DNA of 35,142 nucleotides from Gemmatimonadota bacterium (GTDB lineage Bacteria > Gemmatimonadota > Gemmatimonadetes > Longimicrobiales > RSA9): assembly GCA_039715185.1 (NCBI GenBank), contig JBDLIA010000029.1, positions 1 to 35,142 of the forward strand, read 5' to 3'. This document shows, piece after piece, positions 23,734 through 34,914 of this stretch. Position numbers and translations under genes: made by a program. The notes under the pieces are model-generated. The model saw only the letters and a program-made list of their open reading frames with translations, was not told the origin of the DNA and ran no database searches. The stretch's first letter is position 1. Each line of letters opens with the position of its first letter.

Positions 23734-25056
23734 ATGCTGGATTCGGGATTGCCGCTCGTCCACCTCCTGCTGCAGGGGGTCGCCGACTCCGCGGCCGTTC
23801 TCGCCGACACCGCTCAAGCGGCGGCGCAGGCCGGCGCCCACGCGGCGGAGGGGGACCACCTGAGCGTGCCCGCGTTCCTGGCGATCCTGATCGCTATCCT
23901 CGTTGGCGCCAAGCTGTTCGGGGAGTTGGCGGAGAAGATCGGCCAGCCGGCGGTGCTGGGTGAATTGGTCGCCGGGGTGGTGCTGGGCGTCTCGGTTCTG
24001 AACCTGGTGGATCCGACCGTCGAAGTAATCCACCTGTTGGCCGAAATCGGCGTCGTCATTCTGCTCTTCGAGATAGGGCTCGAGACCGACCTGAAGAAGC
24101 TTCTGCAGGTGGGGGGCGCGTCTCTGACGACAGCCGTGGTAGGGGTGGTTCTGCCGTTCGGGGGTGGCTACTGGGTCGCCTCCGCGCTCGGCCTGGAAAC
24201 GATGGTGGCGGTCGTGGCGGGCGCCGCGCTGACGGCGACGTCCGTGGGCATCACCGCGCGCGTCCTGTCCGACTTGGGGCGTCTGCAAGAGATAGAGAGC
24301 CAGATCGTCCTCGGGGCGGCCGTGATCGACGACATCATCGGTCTGATCATTCTGGCCGTCGTGGCGAACTTGGTAGCAGGCGCCGAGGTCACCGCGGTCA
24401 GCATCAGCAAGACTACGCTGTCGGCGTTCGGGTTCGTTGCGCTCGTGCTCATCGTCGGCCGGTTCGTCATTCCGCCGCTATTCGACATCCTGGCGCGCGT
24501 GGGCAAGCCGGAGACGCTGGCCACCATGGCGCTCGCGTTCGCGTTCATCATCGCCTACCTGGCGGACGCCGCTGGTTCGGCGCTGATCGTGGGTGCGTTC
24601 GCCGCGGGGCTCGTGCTGGCGCCCACGCGGCATGCGCACACAATAGAAGCCGGGGTGACCCGCCTGGGCCATTTCTTCGTTCCGATCTTCTTCGTGGTCG
24701 TAGGCGCCTCAGTGGATGTGCGCACGTTTGCGGACGCTACTGTCCTCAGCGTGGGACTGGCGCTCATCGCCGTCGCGATCGTGGGGAAGTTGGCCGCGGG
24801 CTACGCGCCCTTCTGGCTGAAGGGGAAGAAGTCGGTGATCGGCGTCGGAATGATCCCGCGCGGAGAGGTCGGCCTGATTTTTGCTCAGATGGGCTTGACA
24901 TCGGGGGTACTGGACGTCGGTATTTTCAGTGCGCTCACGTTGATGGTGATGGTCACAACGTTCATGGCGCCGCCGTTGCTGAAGGTGCTGTTCCCGCCAA
25001 AGGGTCCGCCCACGCGTACGCCGGGCGGGTTGGCCGAGACGGTAACAGAAGCTTGA
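23734..25056 (+). CDS. CPA2-family monovalent cation/proton antiporter
   Basis: A 440-residue inner-membrane protein with about 12-13 hydrophobic segments. The family pattern is visible: FGELAEKIGQPAVLGELVAGVVLG, LAEIGVVILLFEIGLETDLKKLL, the ALTATSVGITARVLSDLGRL block, then GAAVIDDIIGLIILAVV with the paired aspartates expected to carry ions, and MIPRGEVGLIFA near the C terminus. There is no C-terminal TrkA-N domain. Exchange of Na+ or K+ for protons is the family function; the exact ion is not fixed by sequence. The ATG at 23734 is chosen because GGGGGAGG stands just before it; the longer open frame from 23653 adds a non-family lead. Confidence 0.9.
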   Translation: MLDSGLPLVHLLLQGVADSAAVLADTAQAAAQAGAHAAEGDHLSVPAFLAILIAILVGAKLFGELAEKIGQPAVLGELVAGVVLGVSVLNLVDPTVEVIHLLAEIGVVILLFEIGLETDLKKLLQVGGASLTTAVVGVVLPFGGGYWVASALGLETMVAVVAGAALTATSVGITARVLSDLGRLQEIESQIVLGAAVIDDIIGLIILAVVANLVAGAEVTAVSISKTTLSAFGFVALVLIVGRFVIPPLFDILARVGKPETLATMALAFAFIIAYLADAAGSALIVGAFAAGLVLAPTRHAHTIEAGVTRLGHFFVPIFFVVVGASVDVRTFADATVLSVGLALIAVAIVGKLAAGYAPFWLKGKKSVIGVGMIPRGEVGLIFAQMGLTSGVLDVGIFSALTLMVMVTTFMAPPLLKVLFPPKGPPTRTPGGLAETVTEA

Positions 25057-25184
25057 CGGTGGGGTTCCAACGGGTGACGGATGCACACCCACGAGTGAAC
25101 TGAACCGGATTCGAGGAGAGTCCCCCGCGGACTGGTGGAGCGGGCGGTTGCGGAGGTGGAGGACATCGCGGTGGGGGGTGGTGA

Positions 25185-27119
25185 GTGAAGGCTCGTTTGA
25201 GGGGACTGCTCCGGGCGCCGTTTGCCCCTAGAAAGAGACTCGCGTATCTCGTGTACGCGGCGATCGCGGGGCTTTCCTATGCCCTGGCCTACGCGCTCCG
25301 CTTCGAGTTTCGCGTTCCGGGTCCACACCTCGAGACCGCCGCCCTTACGATCGGCGCGGTCATTGTCATTCGGCACGTCGCCGCTCGCCTTTTCAAGCTC
25401 TCGGCGGGTCGCTGGAGATTCGTCGGCACCGGCGACATCGTCCGGCTCATAGCGGCGAGCGGGGTCGGGACGCTGGCCCTCCTCGGGCTGGACTTCGCGC
25501 TTCCTCTCACCCCCAGAATTCCGCGTTCCGTGCTCCTGATCGATTGGGTCCTGCACGGATACCTCCTCGCCGGAGTTTGGCTGGCGTACCGCCTCACCTT
25601 CGAGCGCCTGCGTCAGTTCCGCCGTCCGGGCGCACGCGGGGACCGCAGGATCATCATCGTCGGGGCCGGAGAGGCCGGAAACCTGCTCGCGCGTGAGATG
25701 CTGCGGTTGCCCACGAGCTTTCGTCCGGTGGCGTTCGTGGATGACGCCGAATCGCAGCACGGACGGTCGGTGCAGGGCGTGCGCGTCCTCGGGGCCACCG
25801 CGCAGCTACCGGAGGTAGCAGGGCGCCTGGACGCGGACGAGATCATCCTCGCGATCCCTTCCGCGCGACCCGCGGACCTGAGGAGAATCGTCGAGCATTG
25901 CGAGAAGACCGGGCTGCCGTTCAAGGTGCTCCCGGGCATCTCGGAAGTGCTGTCGGGCAACGTTCGGCTGAGCCAGCTGCGCGAAGTTCGCATCGAGGAC
26001 CTGCTCGGCCGTGAGCCGGTCGTACTCGAACTCCCCGAGCTCGCCGCGGACATAGAGGGCGCGGTCATCCTCATCACGGGCGCGGCAGGCTCCGTCGGCT
26101 CCGAGCTCACCCGCCAGATCGCGCTCCATCGCCCGGCCACGCTGGTGGCGCTCGACCAGGCCGAGAGCGAGCTCTGCTTCCTCGAAGCGGACCTGCGCGA
26201 GGCCCACCCCGGGCTACACCTCGTCTCGGTGGTGGGCGACATCACCGACGTCGCGACGCTCGAACGGCTGTTCCGGCGCTTCGCCTTCGATCGGGTATTC
26301 CACGCGGCCGCGTACAAGCACGTCCCCATGATGGAGGAGAACCCCCGGGAGGCCGTGCGCAACAACGTCCTCGGCACCTACCGCGTCGCGGAGGCCGCCG
26401 GCCGACACCACGCCGACAAGTTCGTGCTGATCAGCAGCGACAAGGCGGTTCGGCCGGCCAACGTAATGGGCGCCACCAAGCGCCTGGCGGAGCTCGTCGT
26501 GCTGGAGCTGCAGGACCACTACGCGACCACCGCGTACTCGGCGGTTCGGTTCGGCAACGTCCTGGGAAGCAAGGGGAGCGTGCTGCCCGTGTTCCGGCGT
26601 CAACTGGAAGCGGGACGTCCACTCACCGTCACGCACCCGGACGTCACCCGCTACTTCATGACCATTCCGGAGGCGGTCCAGCTCGTTCTTCAGGCGTCAC
26701 TGCTGGAAGGGATCCGCGGCAGGGTCGCGATGCTGGAAATGGGCGTGCCGGTCCGGATCCTGGATCTCGCCCGAAACCTGCGCCGTCTTGCGGGGTTACC
26801 CGTCCAGGGTGGCATCGTCTTTACGGGATTGCGCCCGGGCGAGAAGCTGCACGAAGAGCTGGTCGCGCCCGAGGAAGAGACCGAAGAAACGGCGGTCCAC
26901 AAGGTTCGGATCGTACGCCCATCCAACCGGCGGACCGCGCGGGTGTGCGAGCTGATGCCCGAGTGGTCGGGCCACCTGGAGGACGGAAGGGACGACCTGG
27001 TGCTGAGTCATTTCGCCGGATTCTTCCCGAACCTCGTAGTTTCCTTGGAGCGCTACGAACAGGAGTTTGCCGACCGAGCCCCCGAGGTCGATCTGCGACG
27101 GGGTAAGTCGGCCGGCTAG
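25185..27119 (+). CDS. Polysaccharide biosynthesis NDP-sugar 4,6-dehydratase (CapD/WbpM type)
   Basis: A 644-residue membrane-bound enzyme. Four hydrophobic segments occupy about residues 15-150. A first Rossmann-like domain begins with IIIVGAGEAGNLLARE (about 155), and a short-chain dehydrogenase/reductase domain begins with VILITGAAGSVGSELTRQI (about 293), followed by VFHAAAYKHVPMMEENP and SSDKAVRPANVMGATKR. In this long subfamily Met replaces the usual catalytic Tyr, as seen here (VMGATKR). The family converts UDP-GlcNAc to its 4-keto-6-deoxy form for surface glycans. The start is GTG 25185. The 128-base gap before it shows no clear promoter. The TAG stop is in frame with the next gene. 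Confidence 0.9.
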   Translation: MKARLRGLLRAPFAPRKRLAYLVYAAIAGLSYALAYALRFEFRVPGPHLETAALTIGAVIVIRHVAARLFKLSAGRWRFVGTGDIVRLIAASGVGTLALLGLDFALPLTPRIPRSVLLIDWVLHGYLLAGVWLAYRLTFERLRQFRRPGARGDRRIIIVGAGEAGNLLAREMLRLPTSFRPVAFVDDAESQHGRSVQGVRVLGATAQLPEVAGRLDADEIILAIPSARPADLRRIVEHCEKTGLPFKVLPGISEVLSGNVRLSQLREVRIEDLLGREPVVLELPELAADIEGAVILITGAAGSVGSELTRQIALHRPATLVALDQAESELCFLEADLREAHPGLHLVSVVGDITDVATLERLFRRFAFDRVFHAAAYKHVPMMEENPREAVRNNVLGTYRVAEAAGRHHADKFVLISSDKAVRPANVMGATKRLAELVVLELQDHYATTAYSAVRFGNVLGSKGSVLPVFRRQLEAGRPLTVTHPDVTRYFMTIPEAVQLVLQASLLEGIRGRVAMLEMGVPVRILDLARNLRRLAGLPVQGGIVFTGLRPGEKLHEELVAPEEETEETAVHKVRIVRPSNRRTARVCELMPEWSGHLEDGRDDLVLSHFAGFFPNLVVSLERYEQEFADRAPEVDLRRGKSAG

Positions 27120-27143
27120 AGGCAGCCCGGAGCGGACACCATC
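27117..27143 (+). promoter_or_regulatory. Stop-to-start junction without a standard start codon
   Basis: The dehydratase ends with TAG at 27117-27119 and the same frame stays open through the next gene. Between the TAG and the Gly-rich loop of the dehydrogenase (from 27183) there is no ATG, GTG or TTG. GGAG at 27129-27132 is followed after 8 bases by ATC at 27141-27143, which is the best candidate for a rare non-AUG start. Read-through of the TAG is the alternative. Confidence 0.5.
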
Positions 27144-28496
27144 GATCAAGAGTCTCACCAGCCCCCGACGGGCGCGACCTTCGGCGTCGTAGGCCTCGGC
27201 TACGTAGGCCTTCCCCTGGCGTTGGAGGCTGCGCGCGCCGGATACCGCGTGATCGGTCTCGATATCGACGCCGCCCGGGCGGACGCCCTCAACGCCGGAC
27301 TCAGCCACATACAGGACGTGGAGGCCAGCTCAGTGGCCCGGGCCGTGGCCGAAGGCGCCTTCGAGGCCACCACGGACATGGCCCGGCTGGCGGAGTGCGA
27401 CGTGGTGTCGATCTGCGTCCCGACACCGCTCAACAAGATCAAGGATCCGGACCTTTCGTACGTGGTCGCGGCGGGCGAGGCCGTGGCGACCCATCTGCGT
27501 CCGGGGCAAACCATCGTGCTGGAGAGTACGACCTATCCTGGGACGACCGAGGAGGTGCTGCAGCCGGTGCTCGAGCGCGGGGGCCTGCAGGCGCCCAGGG
27601 ACTTCAACCTCTGCTTCTCGCCGGAGCGCGTCGACCCGGGGAACGCCGATTGGAGTACGCGCAACACGCCGAAGGTGCTCGGCGGTGTTACGCCGGAGTG
27701 TACGCGCGCGGGGCTGCGCGCGTACGGCCCCATCTTCGACACCCTGGTTCCGGTCGGCAGCGCGCGAGCCGCCGAGCTGGTGAAGGTCTACGAGAACACC
27801 TTCCGCATGGTGAACATCGCCCTGGTGAACGAGCTGGCGCAGGTGTGCGATCGCCTGGGGATCGACGTGTGGGAAGTGGTGGATGCGGCGGCCACCAAGC
27901 CGTTCGGATTCATGAAGTTCACCCCGGGCCCCGGGCTGGGTGGGCATTGCATTCCGCTGGACCCGCACTATCTGTCCTGGAAGATGCGCACCCTCGAGTT
28001 CCGCACGCGGCTGATCGAGCTCGCGAGCGAGATCAACGCCGAGATGCCCAGGTTCGTGCTGCGTAAGATCGCCGACGCGCTGAACGCGAGCGGCAAGCCC
28101 TTGAAGGGTAGCCGGGTACTGTTGTTGGGCGTCAGCTACAAGAAGGACATCGACGACCTGCGAGAGAGTCCAGCGTTGGAGTTGATCCGCCTCCTGGCCC
28201 AGAAGGAGGCCAGGGTTAGCTTTCACGACCCGTTCGTGCCCACTATTTCGGGCGACGATGTCGGCGTGGACGGGTTCGACCCTCTGTGGTCGTCTGAGCT
28301 TGGTCCGGAGACGCTCGAGTCGGCCGACGTAGTGGTCGTCGTGACCGATCACACGGACATCGACTACGACATGGTCGGGCGGTTGGCGTCGACCCTGGTG
28401 GACACGCGAGGCGCGATGCGTCGCCGCGGCGCGCCGCCCATCGAGGACGAGGCTGGACTGGCCAAGGCTCTTGCGGGAGACGGGAATGGGAGTTGA
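27141..28496 (+). CDS. Nucleotide-sugar 6-dehydrogenase (UDP-GlcNAc/UDP-glucose dehydrogenase family, WbpA/WecC-like)
   Basis: A protein of about 451 residues from the proposed ATC start. It shows the NAD loop GVVGLGYVGLPLALEAARAGYRVIGLDID near the N terminus, CVPTPLNKIKDPDLSYVVAA, LESTTYPGTTEEVL, CFSPERVDPGN, the middle domain AELVKVYENTFRMVNIALVNELA, and the catalytic Cys in GLGGHCIPLDPHYLSWKMR. The C-terminal domain reads GVSYKKDIDDLRESPALEL. Such enzymes oxidise the C6 hydroxyl twice to a uronic acid; the SWKMR form leans towards UDP-GlcNAc or UDP-ManNAc as substrate. A start at TTG 27222 would cut off the NAD loop and is rejected. Coupled with the dehydratase, it would supply surface-glycan precursors. 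Confidence 0.88.
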   Translation: MDQESHQPPTGATFGVVGLGYVGLPLALEAARAGYRVIGLDIDAARADALNAGLSHIQDVEASSVARAVAEGAFEATTDMARLAECDVVSICVPTPLNKIKDPDLSYVVAAGEAVATHLRPGQTIVLESTTYPGTTEEVLQPVLERGGLQAPRDFNLCFSPERVDPGNADWSTRNTPKVLGGVTPECTRAGLRAYGPIFDTLVPVGSARAAELVKVYENTFRMVNIALVNELAQVCDRLGIDVWEVVDAAATKPFGFMKFTPGPGLGGHCIPLDPHYLSWKMRTLEFRTRLIELASEINAEMPRFVLRKIADALNASGKPLKGSRVLLLGVSYKKDIDDLRESPALELIRLLAQKEARVSFHDPFVPTISGDDVGVDGFDPLWSSELGPETLESADVVVVVTDHTDIDYDMVGRLASTLVDTRGAMRRRGAPPIEDEAGLAKALAGDGNGS

Positions 28497-29214
28497 CGCC
28501 GTGGAGCAGCGGGCCGACGTGAGGCCCAACATCGCCCGGGGCAGGGAAGCGTTCGGCCGTGGTGACTACGTGACCGCGCTGGACGAATTCAGCGGCGTCG
28601 TGGAGCAGCAGCCCCAGTACGCGGACGTCCATCAACTCATGGGACTCTGTCTCTGCCTGCTCGGACAGCCGGAGGCGGGACTCCAGTCTTTTGGCCACGC
28701 TCTGCGCATCAACCCGAATTACGTGGAGGCCTTGCTCAACAAGGCGATTACGCTGAGCGAGCTGGGCGAATTCGAGGCCGCGACCGAGTCCTTCGAAGCC
28801 GCCCGGCAAAGCGAGTACGCGGGCGCTGGGCGTTTTTCGAGCGCAGTGGCCAACCGCCTCGCGGAGGCGCACGCCGAGCTGGGCGATCGCTACCTCGAGG
28901 CGGGCGACGTGGAGGAAGCCCTGCGCCAGTTCGGGCGAGCGGTGGATCTGCGCCCGACCTATCCGGACCTGCGCACGAGACTGGCGGAGGCGTATCTGAG
29001 AAGCGGCGACCTGGACGCAGCAGAGCGGGAGTTGGATCGCGCCGTCGAAGAGCGACCCGCGTTCGTGCGTGCGCGCGCGGCGCGCGGCCTCCTGTACCTG
29101 CGCCGGGGCGAGCGGGATCGGGCCCGCCGGGAGTGGATTCGCTGTCAGGGTGACGCACCCGACGACGCACTGGTCCGTGCCTATCTGTCCATTCTGGAAG
29201 CCGCGCGGGCGTAG
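28486..29214 (+). CDS. Tetratricopeptide repeat protein, soluble
   Basis: A 242-residue protein made largely of TPR helices. Repeats can be followed at ARGREAFGRGDYVTALDEFSGVVEQQPQYADVHQLMGLCL, then LLGQPEAGLQSFGHALRINPNYVEALLNKAITLSELGEFEAATESFEAA, and later DRYLEAGDVEEALRQFGRAVDLRPTYPDLRTRLAEAYLRSGDLDAAERELDRAVEERP. No signal peptide, so likely cytoplasmic. ATG 28486, preceded by GGGAGA, overlaps the dehydrogenase by 11 bases; a GTG at 28501 is possible. Partner unknown; TPR proteins act as scaffolds, and the neighbours suggest envelope or glycan assembly. Confidence 0.85.
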   Translation: MGVDAVEQRADVRPNIARGREAFGRGDYVTALDEFSGVVEQQPQYADVHQLMGLCLCLLGQPEAGLQSFGHALRINPNYVEALLNKAITLSELGEFEAATESFEAARQSEYAGAGRFSSAVANRLAEAHAELGDRYLEAGDVEEALRQFGRAVDLRPTYPDLRTRLAEAYLRSGDLDAAERELDRAVEERPAFVRARAARGLLYLRRGERDRARREWIRCQGDAPDDALVRAYLSILEAARA

Positions 29215-30113
29215 TGAAAAGCTGGCGCTGGCTCGTGGCGGGGGCGTGGCTCCTGGTCGGCTGCGGCGAGGACGAAGGTGCCTTGGCGCGCGGCCACGCG
29301 CTGTGGGCGGACTCGGCGTACGGCGGCGCCCTGGCCGAGTACCGGCTGGCGTTCAGCCAGGACGACGACGACGCCGAGAAGGCGGCGTTCGTGGCACACG
29401 CGTTCGCGGTGGATGGTCAGCTCGATCGTGCCCGCGCGGCCTACGAACGCCTGCTGGTCATGGCCCCGTCCTACGAGGGCCAGGCCGTGTTCGACTTTCT
29501 AACGCTGGCTCGCCGATCGCTGGCCCGCGGAGACGTGCACGGACTCGCGCGCGGAGTAGAGGCCGCGGTGGCGATCCGCCCCGGCGCTTGGCCGCAGGAT
29601 CTGGCCGAGCCGCTGGCGCGTTACTATGCCGATTCAGGTGATCGCGAACGCGCAGCGGAGTTCTACGAACTCGCGCTGGTGCGAGCTGACCCGGACTCGG
29701 CCGTCGCGATCATGCTCGAACTGGGGCGGCTGCGGGAGGAGCTCGGGCGGTGCGAGGACGCGCTGCCGTACTTCGAGGCCTACGAACGCCAAGGGGAGAC
29801 GGGTGACCTGGCGTCCGAGGCCCGCTGGCGGAGGTCCAACTGTTCGTTCGAACTCGCCACCGAGGCCCACGAAGCCGGGCGGCTGACCGTCGCGCTCGAG
29901 TTGCTGGAAACGGTCACCGATCTGGGCGTGCCCGCCACCATTCAGGATCAAGCCTGGTTTCTGCGGGGAGAGATCCTGTTCGCGATTGGCGACGCCGAGG
30001 CCGCGCTGGAGGCCTACCGGACCGTGCTGGACCTCAACCCGGCGAGAACGGGACAACTCGTACGGCGCACGCAGCGCCGAATCGATCAGATCCGTTTCGG
30101 CGACTCCGACTGA
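29214..30113 (+). CDS. TPR-containing lipoprotein
   Basis: A 299-residue protein beginning MKSWRWLVAGAWLLVGCGEDE: a short signal peptide with a lipobox ending in Cys17, so it is probably lipid-anchored. The body holds several TPR-like helix pairs (LWADSAYGGALAEYRLAFSQ, VDGQLDRARAAYERLLVMAPSYEG, ADSGDRERAAEFYELALVRADPDS, RCEDALPYFEAYERQG, IGDAEAALEAYRTVLDLNPA). The GTG start overlaps the previous stop by one base. Function not known; its arrangement with the other TPR gene suggests a shared process. It is the last gene before a terminator. Confidence 0.85.
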   Translation: MKSWRWLVAGAWLLVGCGEDEGALARGHALWADSAYGGALAEYRLAFSQDDDDAEKAAFVAHAFAVDGQLDRARAAYERLLVMAPSYEGQAVFDFLTLARRSLARGDVHGLARGVEAAVAIRPGAWPQDLAEPLARYYADSGDRERAAEFYELALVRADPDSAVAIMLELGRLREELGRCEDALPYFEAYERQGETGDLASEARWRRSNCSFELATEAHEAGRLTVALELLETVTDLGVPATIQDQAWFLRGEILFAIGDAEAALEAYRTVLDLNPARTGQLVRRTQRRIDQIRFGDSD

Positions 30114-30134
30114 TCCGGCGAATCGTCCATGGTT

Positions 30135-30158
30135 GGGCCCCACCGAGGGGCCCTTTGT
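30135..30158 (+). terminator. Rho-independent terminator between the TPR lipoprotein gene and bamD
   Basis: GGGCCCC (30135-30141) pairs with GGGGCCC (30147-30153) around loop ACCGA, directly followed by TTTGT. The stem begins 21 bases after the stop of the TPR lipoprotein gene. It separates the glycan/TPR genes from bamD-nadD-secA. The T-run is short, so efficiency may be partial. Confidence 0.7.
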
Positions 30159-30219
30159 GCTGAGGCGTTGCGGACGCCCGCTCCTGAAACCAGCCCCGCC
30201 TCACCGGGTACTGACCGTG

Positions 30220-31038
30220 ATGTTCGAGCTTTTGTACGCAAATCCGAACCGCGCGACCTCCGTGAGGTCGCGCGTATGGGGTCCGCGGAGGACCGTCGGT
30301 GGAGTCGCCGTTCTGGCGCTGGCAGCCGCGTTGGCGGCCTGTTCGAACGCCATAGAGTTGGCGGACCTGCCCGCGGACGACATGTACGCGCGAGGCCAAC
30401 AGGAACTCGATGAGGGCAATTGGAACGCGGCCATCACCGTGTTCGAGCGGTTTTCCCTCGAGTTCCCCACGCACCCGCTGATGGAGCGCGCCAGGTTCGG
30501 CGTGGGGCAGGCCTTTTTCGGGAAAAAGGAGTATCTGACCGCGTCCACGGAATTCCTCCGCCTGGTCCAGGATTATCCGGTGGGAGAGCTGGCGGACGAC
30601 GCCCGCTTCATGGTCTGTCGGGCCTACGAGGAGCTGTCTCCGGAAATCCCGCTCGATCAGGAGTACACGCGAGGGGCGGTGGAGCACTGCGATGCGCTAG
30701 CCGAGTTCTACCCCGGAAGCGAGTACGCGGACAGCGCCAGGAGTACGCGCGACCGGCTCGTGGACAAGCTCGCCCAGAAGGACCTCTACAGCGCCGATTT
30801 CTACTTCCGCAACAAGGCGTACGATTCGGCGATCGTCTACCTGGAAGATCTCCTCGAAGGGTATCCCACCTCGACAGTGGCTCCGCAGGCGCTGTTGATG
30901 CTCGTCGAAATCTACGGGGAACTCGGCTACCAGTCCGAGTTGGATGACGTGCGCGGGCGGTTGCTGCGAGATTTCCCGGAGTCTCCCGAGGCGGAGGCCG
31001 CCCAGGCGTGGGCCCAGACCGGGTCGAGCACGGAGTGA
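30220..31038 (+). CDS. bamD: Outer membrane assembly lipoprotein BamD-like
   Basis: A 272-residue lipoprotein with a hydrophobic stretch VAVLALAAALAAC; the lipobox Cys is residue 41 from this start. The mature part contains BamD-like TPR units: ADDMYARGQQELDEGNWNAAITVFERFSLEFPTHPLMERARFGVGQAFFGKKEYLTASTEFLRLVQDYPVGELADDARFMVCRAYEEL, then a region with AQKDLYSADFYFRNKAYDSAIVYLEDLLEGYPTSTVAPQAL. BamD works with BamA to insert beta-barrel proteins into the outer membrane. ATG 30220 gives a long basic lead; GTG 30262 would give a shorter signal peptide but lies inside a hairpin. The stop overlaps nadD (GTGA). Confidence 0.85.
   Translation: MFELLYANPNRATSVRSRVWGPRRTVGGVAVLALAAALAACSNAIELADLPADDMYARGQQELDEGNWNAAITVFERFSLEFPTHPLMERARFGVGQAFFGKKEYLTASTEFLRLVQDYPVGELADDARFMVCRAYEELSPEIPLDQEYTRGAVEHCDALAEFYPGSEYADSARSTRDRLVDKLAQKDLYSADFYFRNKAYDSAIVYLEDLLEGYPTSTVAPQALLMLVEIYGELGYQSELDDVRGRLLRDFPESPEAEAAQAWAQTGSSTE
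30250..30274 (+). repeat. Perfect 11-bp inverted repeat in the bamD signal-peptide region
   Basis: CGCGCGACCTC (30250-30260) and GAGGTCGCGCG (30264-30274) pair without mismatch around a 3-base loop CGT. It sits 30 bases inside the coding region if ATG 30220 is used, or covers the start if GTG 30262 is used. No T-run follows. In the mRNA it would be a very stable hairpin close to the start. Confidence 0.8.
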
Positions 31039-31648
31039 GGACGGGCGTTTTCGGTGGTTCTTTCGACCCTCCGCACGTGGGACACGCGATCGTGGCGCAG
31101 TACGCGCTCGAGCGCCTCGAGCTGGAACGCGTGCTGTTCGTGCCCGCGGCGCGTCCGCCGCACAAGCGCGACCGCGCCCAGGCCCCGGCAGCGCTGCGCC
31201 TGGAGATGACCCGGGCGGCGATCGCGGACACCACGGAGTTCGAGGTCGACTCGCTGGAGCTCGATCGCGACGGACCGTCGTTCACCGTGGACACGATCGA
31301 GGCTTTGACCGCGCGGCGACCGGCGGACGAGCTGGTCCTTTTGCTGGGCGCCGATCAGTTCAATGAGTTTCACACCTGGCGCCGCCCGGGTGACATCGTC
31401 CGTAACGCTCGCGTCGCCGTGCTTGGGCGGGGTGAGGTTGACGTCGATGGCCCCGCCGTGGCGCTGCCACACGAGGTCGTCGACGTCCCGAGAATAGACG
31501 TGTCCTCCACCGAGATTCGTGAACGCGTGGCCGACGGAAAACCAATTCGGTACTTGGTGGCCGATTCGGTGCGGGCGATAATAGAACGAGAGCACCTGTA
31601 CCTTGCGCGGGACGGCGAAGTCCCAGTCGCGAGAGGGGATGAAGGTTC

Positions 31649-31655
<7 letters not shown>
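31035..31655 (+). CDS. nadD: Nicotinate-nucleotide adenylyltransferase
   Basis: A 206-residue enzyme that forms deamido-NAD from nicotinate mononucleotide and ATP in NAD synthesis. It has the nucleotidyltransferase beginning TGVFGGSFDPPHVGHAIVAQYALE with the HxGH-type motif at H14-H17, VLFVPAARPPHKRD, LLLGADQFNEFHTWRRP and the C-terminal SSTEIRERV motif. The GTG at 31035 overlaps the bamD stop (GTGA); an open frame from 31008 adds residues without family similarity. The end overlaps secA by 7 bases. The placement between bamD and secA has no obvious metabolic meaning. Confidence 0.94.
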
Positions 31656-34882
<3,227 letters not shown>

Positions 34883-34914
34883 GGCGGAGCAAGGATGAGG
34901 GGGGGCGGGGCCAC

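Noticed and set aside
25057-25184. Search for a terminator or promoter between the antiporter and dehydratase genes
   Set aside because: Only a weak 5-bp hairpin (25072-25090) without T-run and no convincing hexamer pair were seen.
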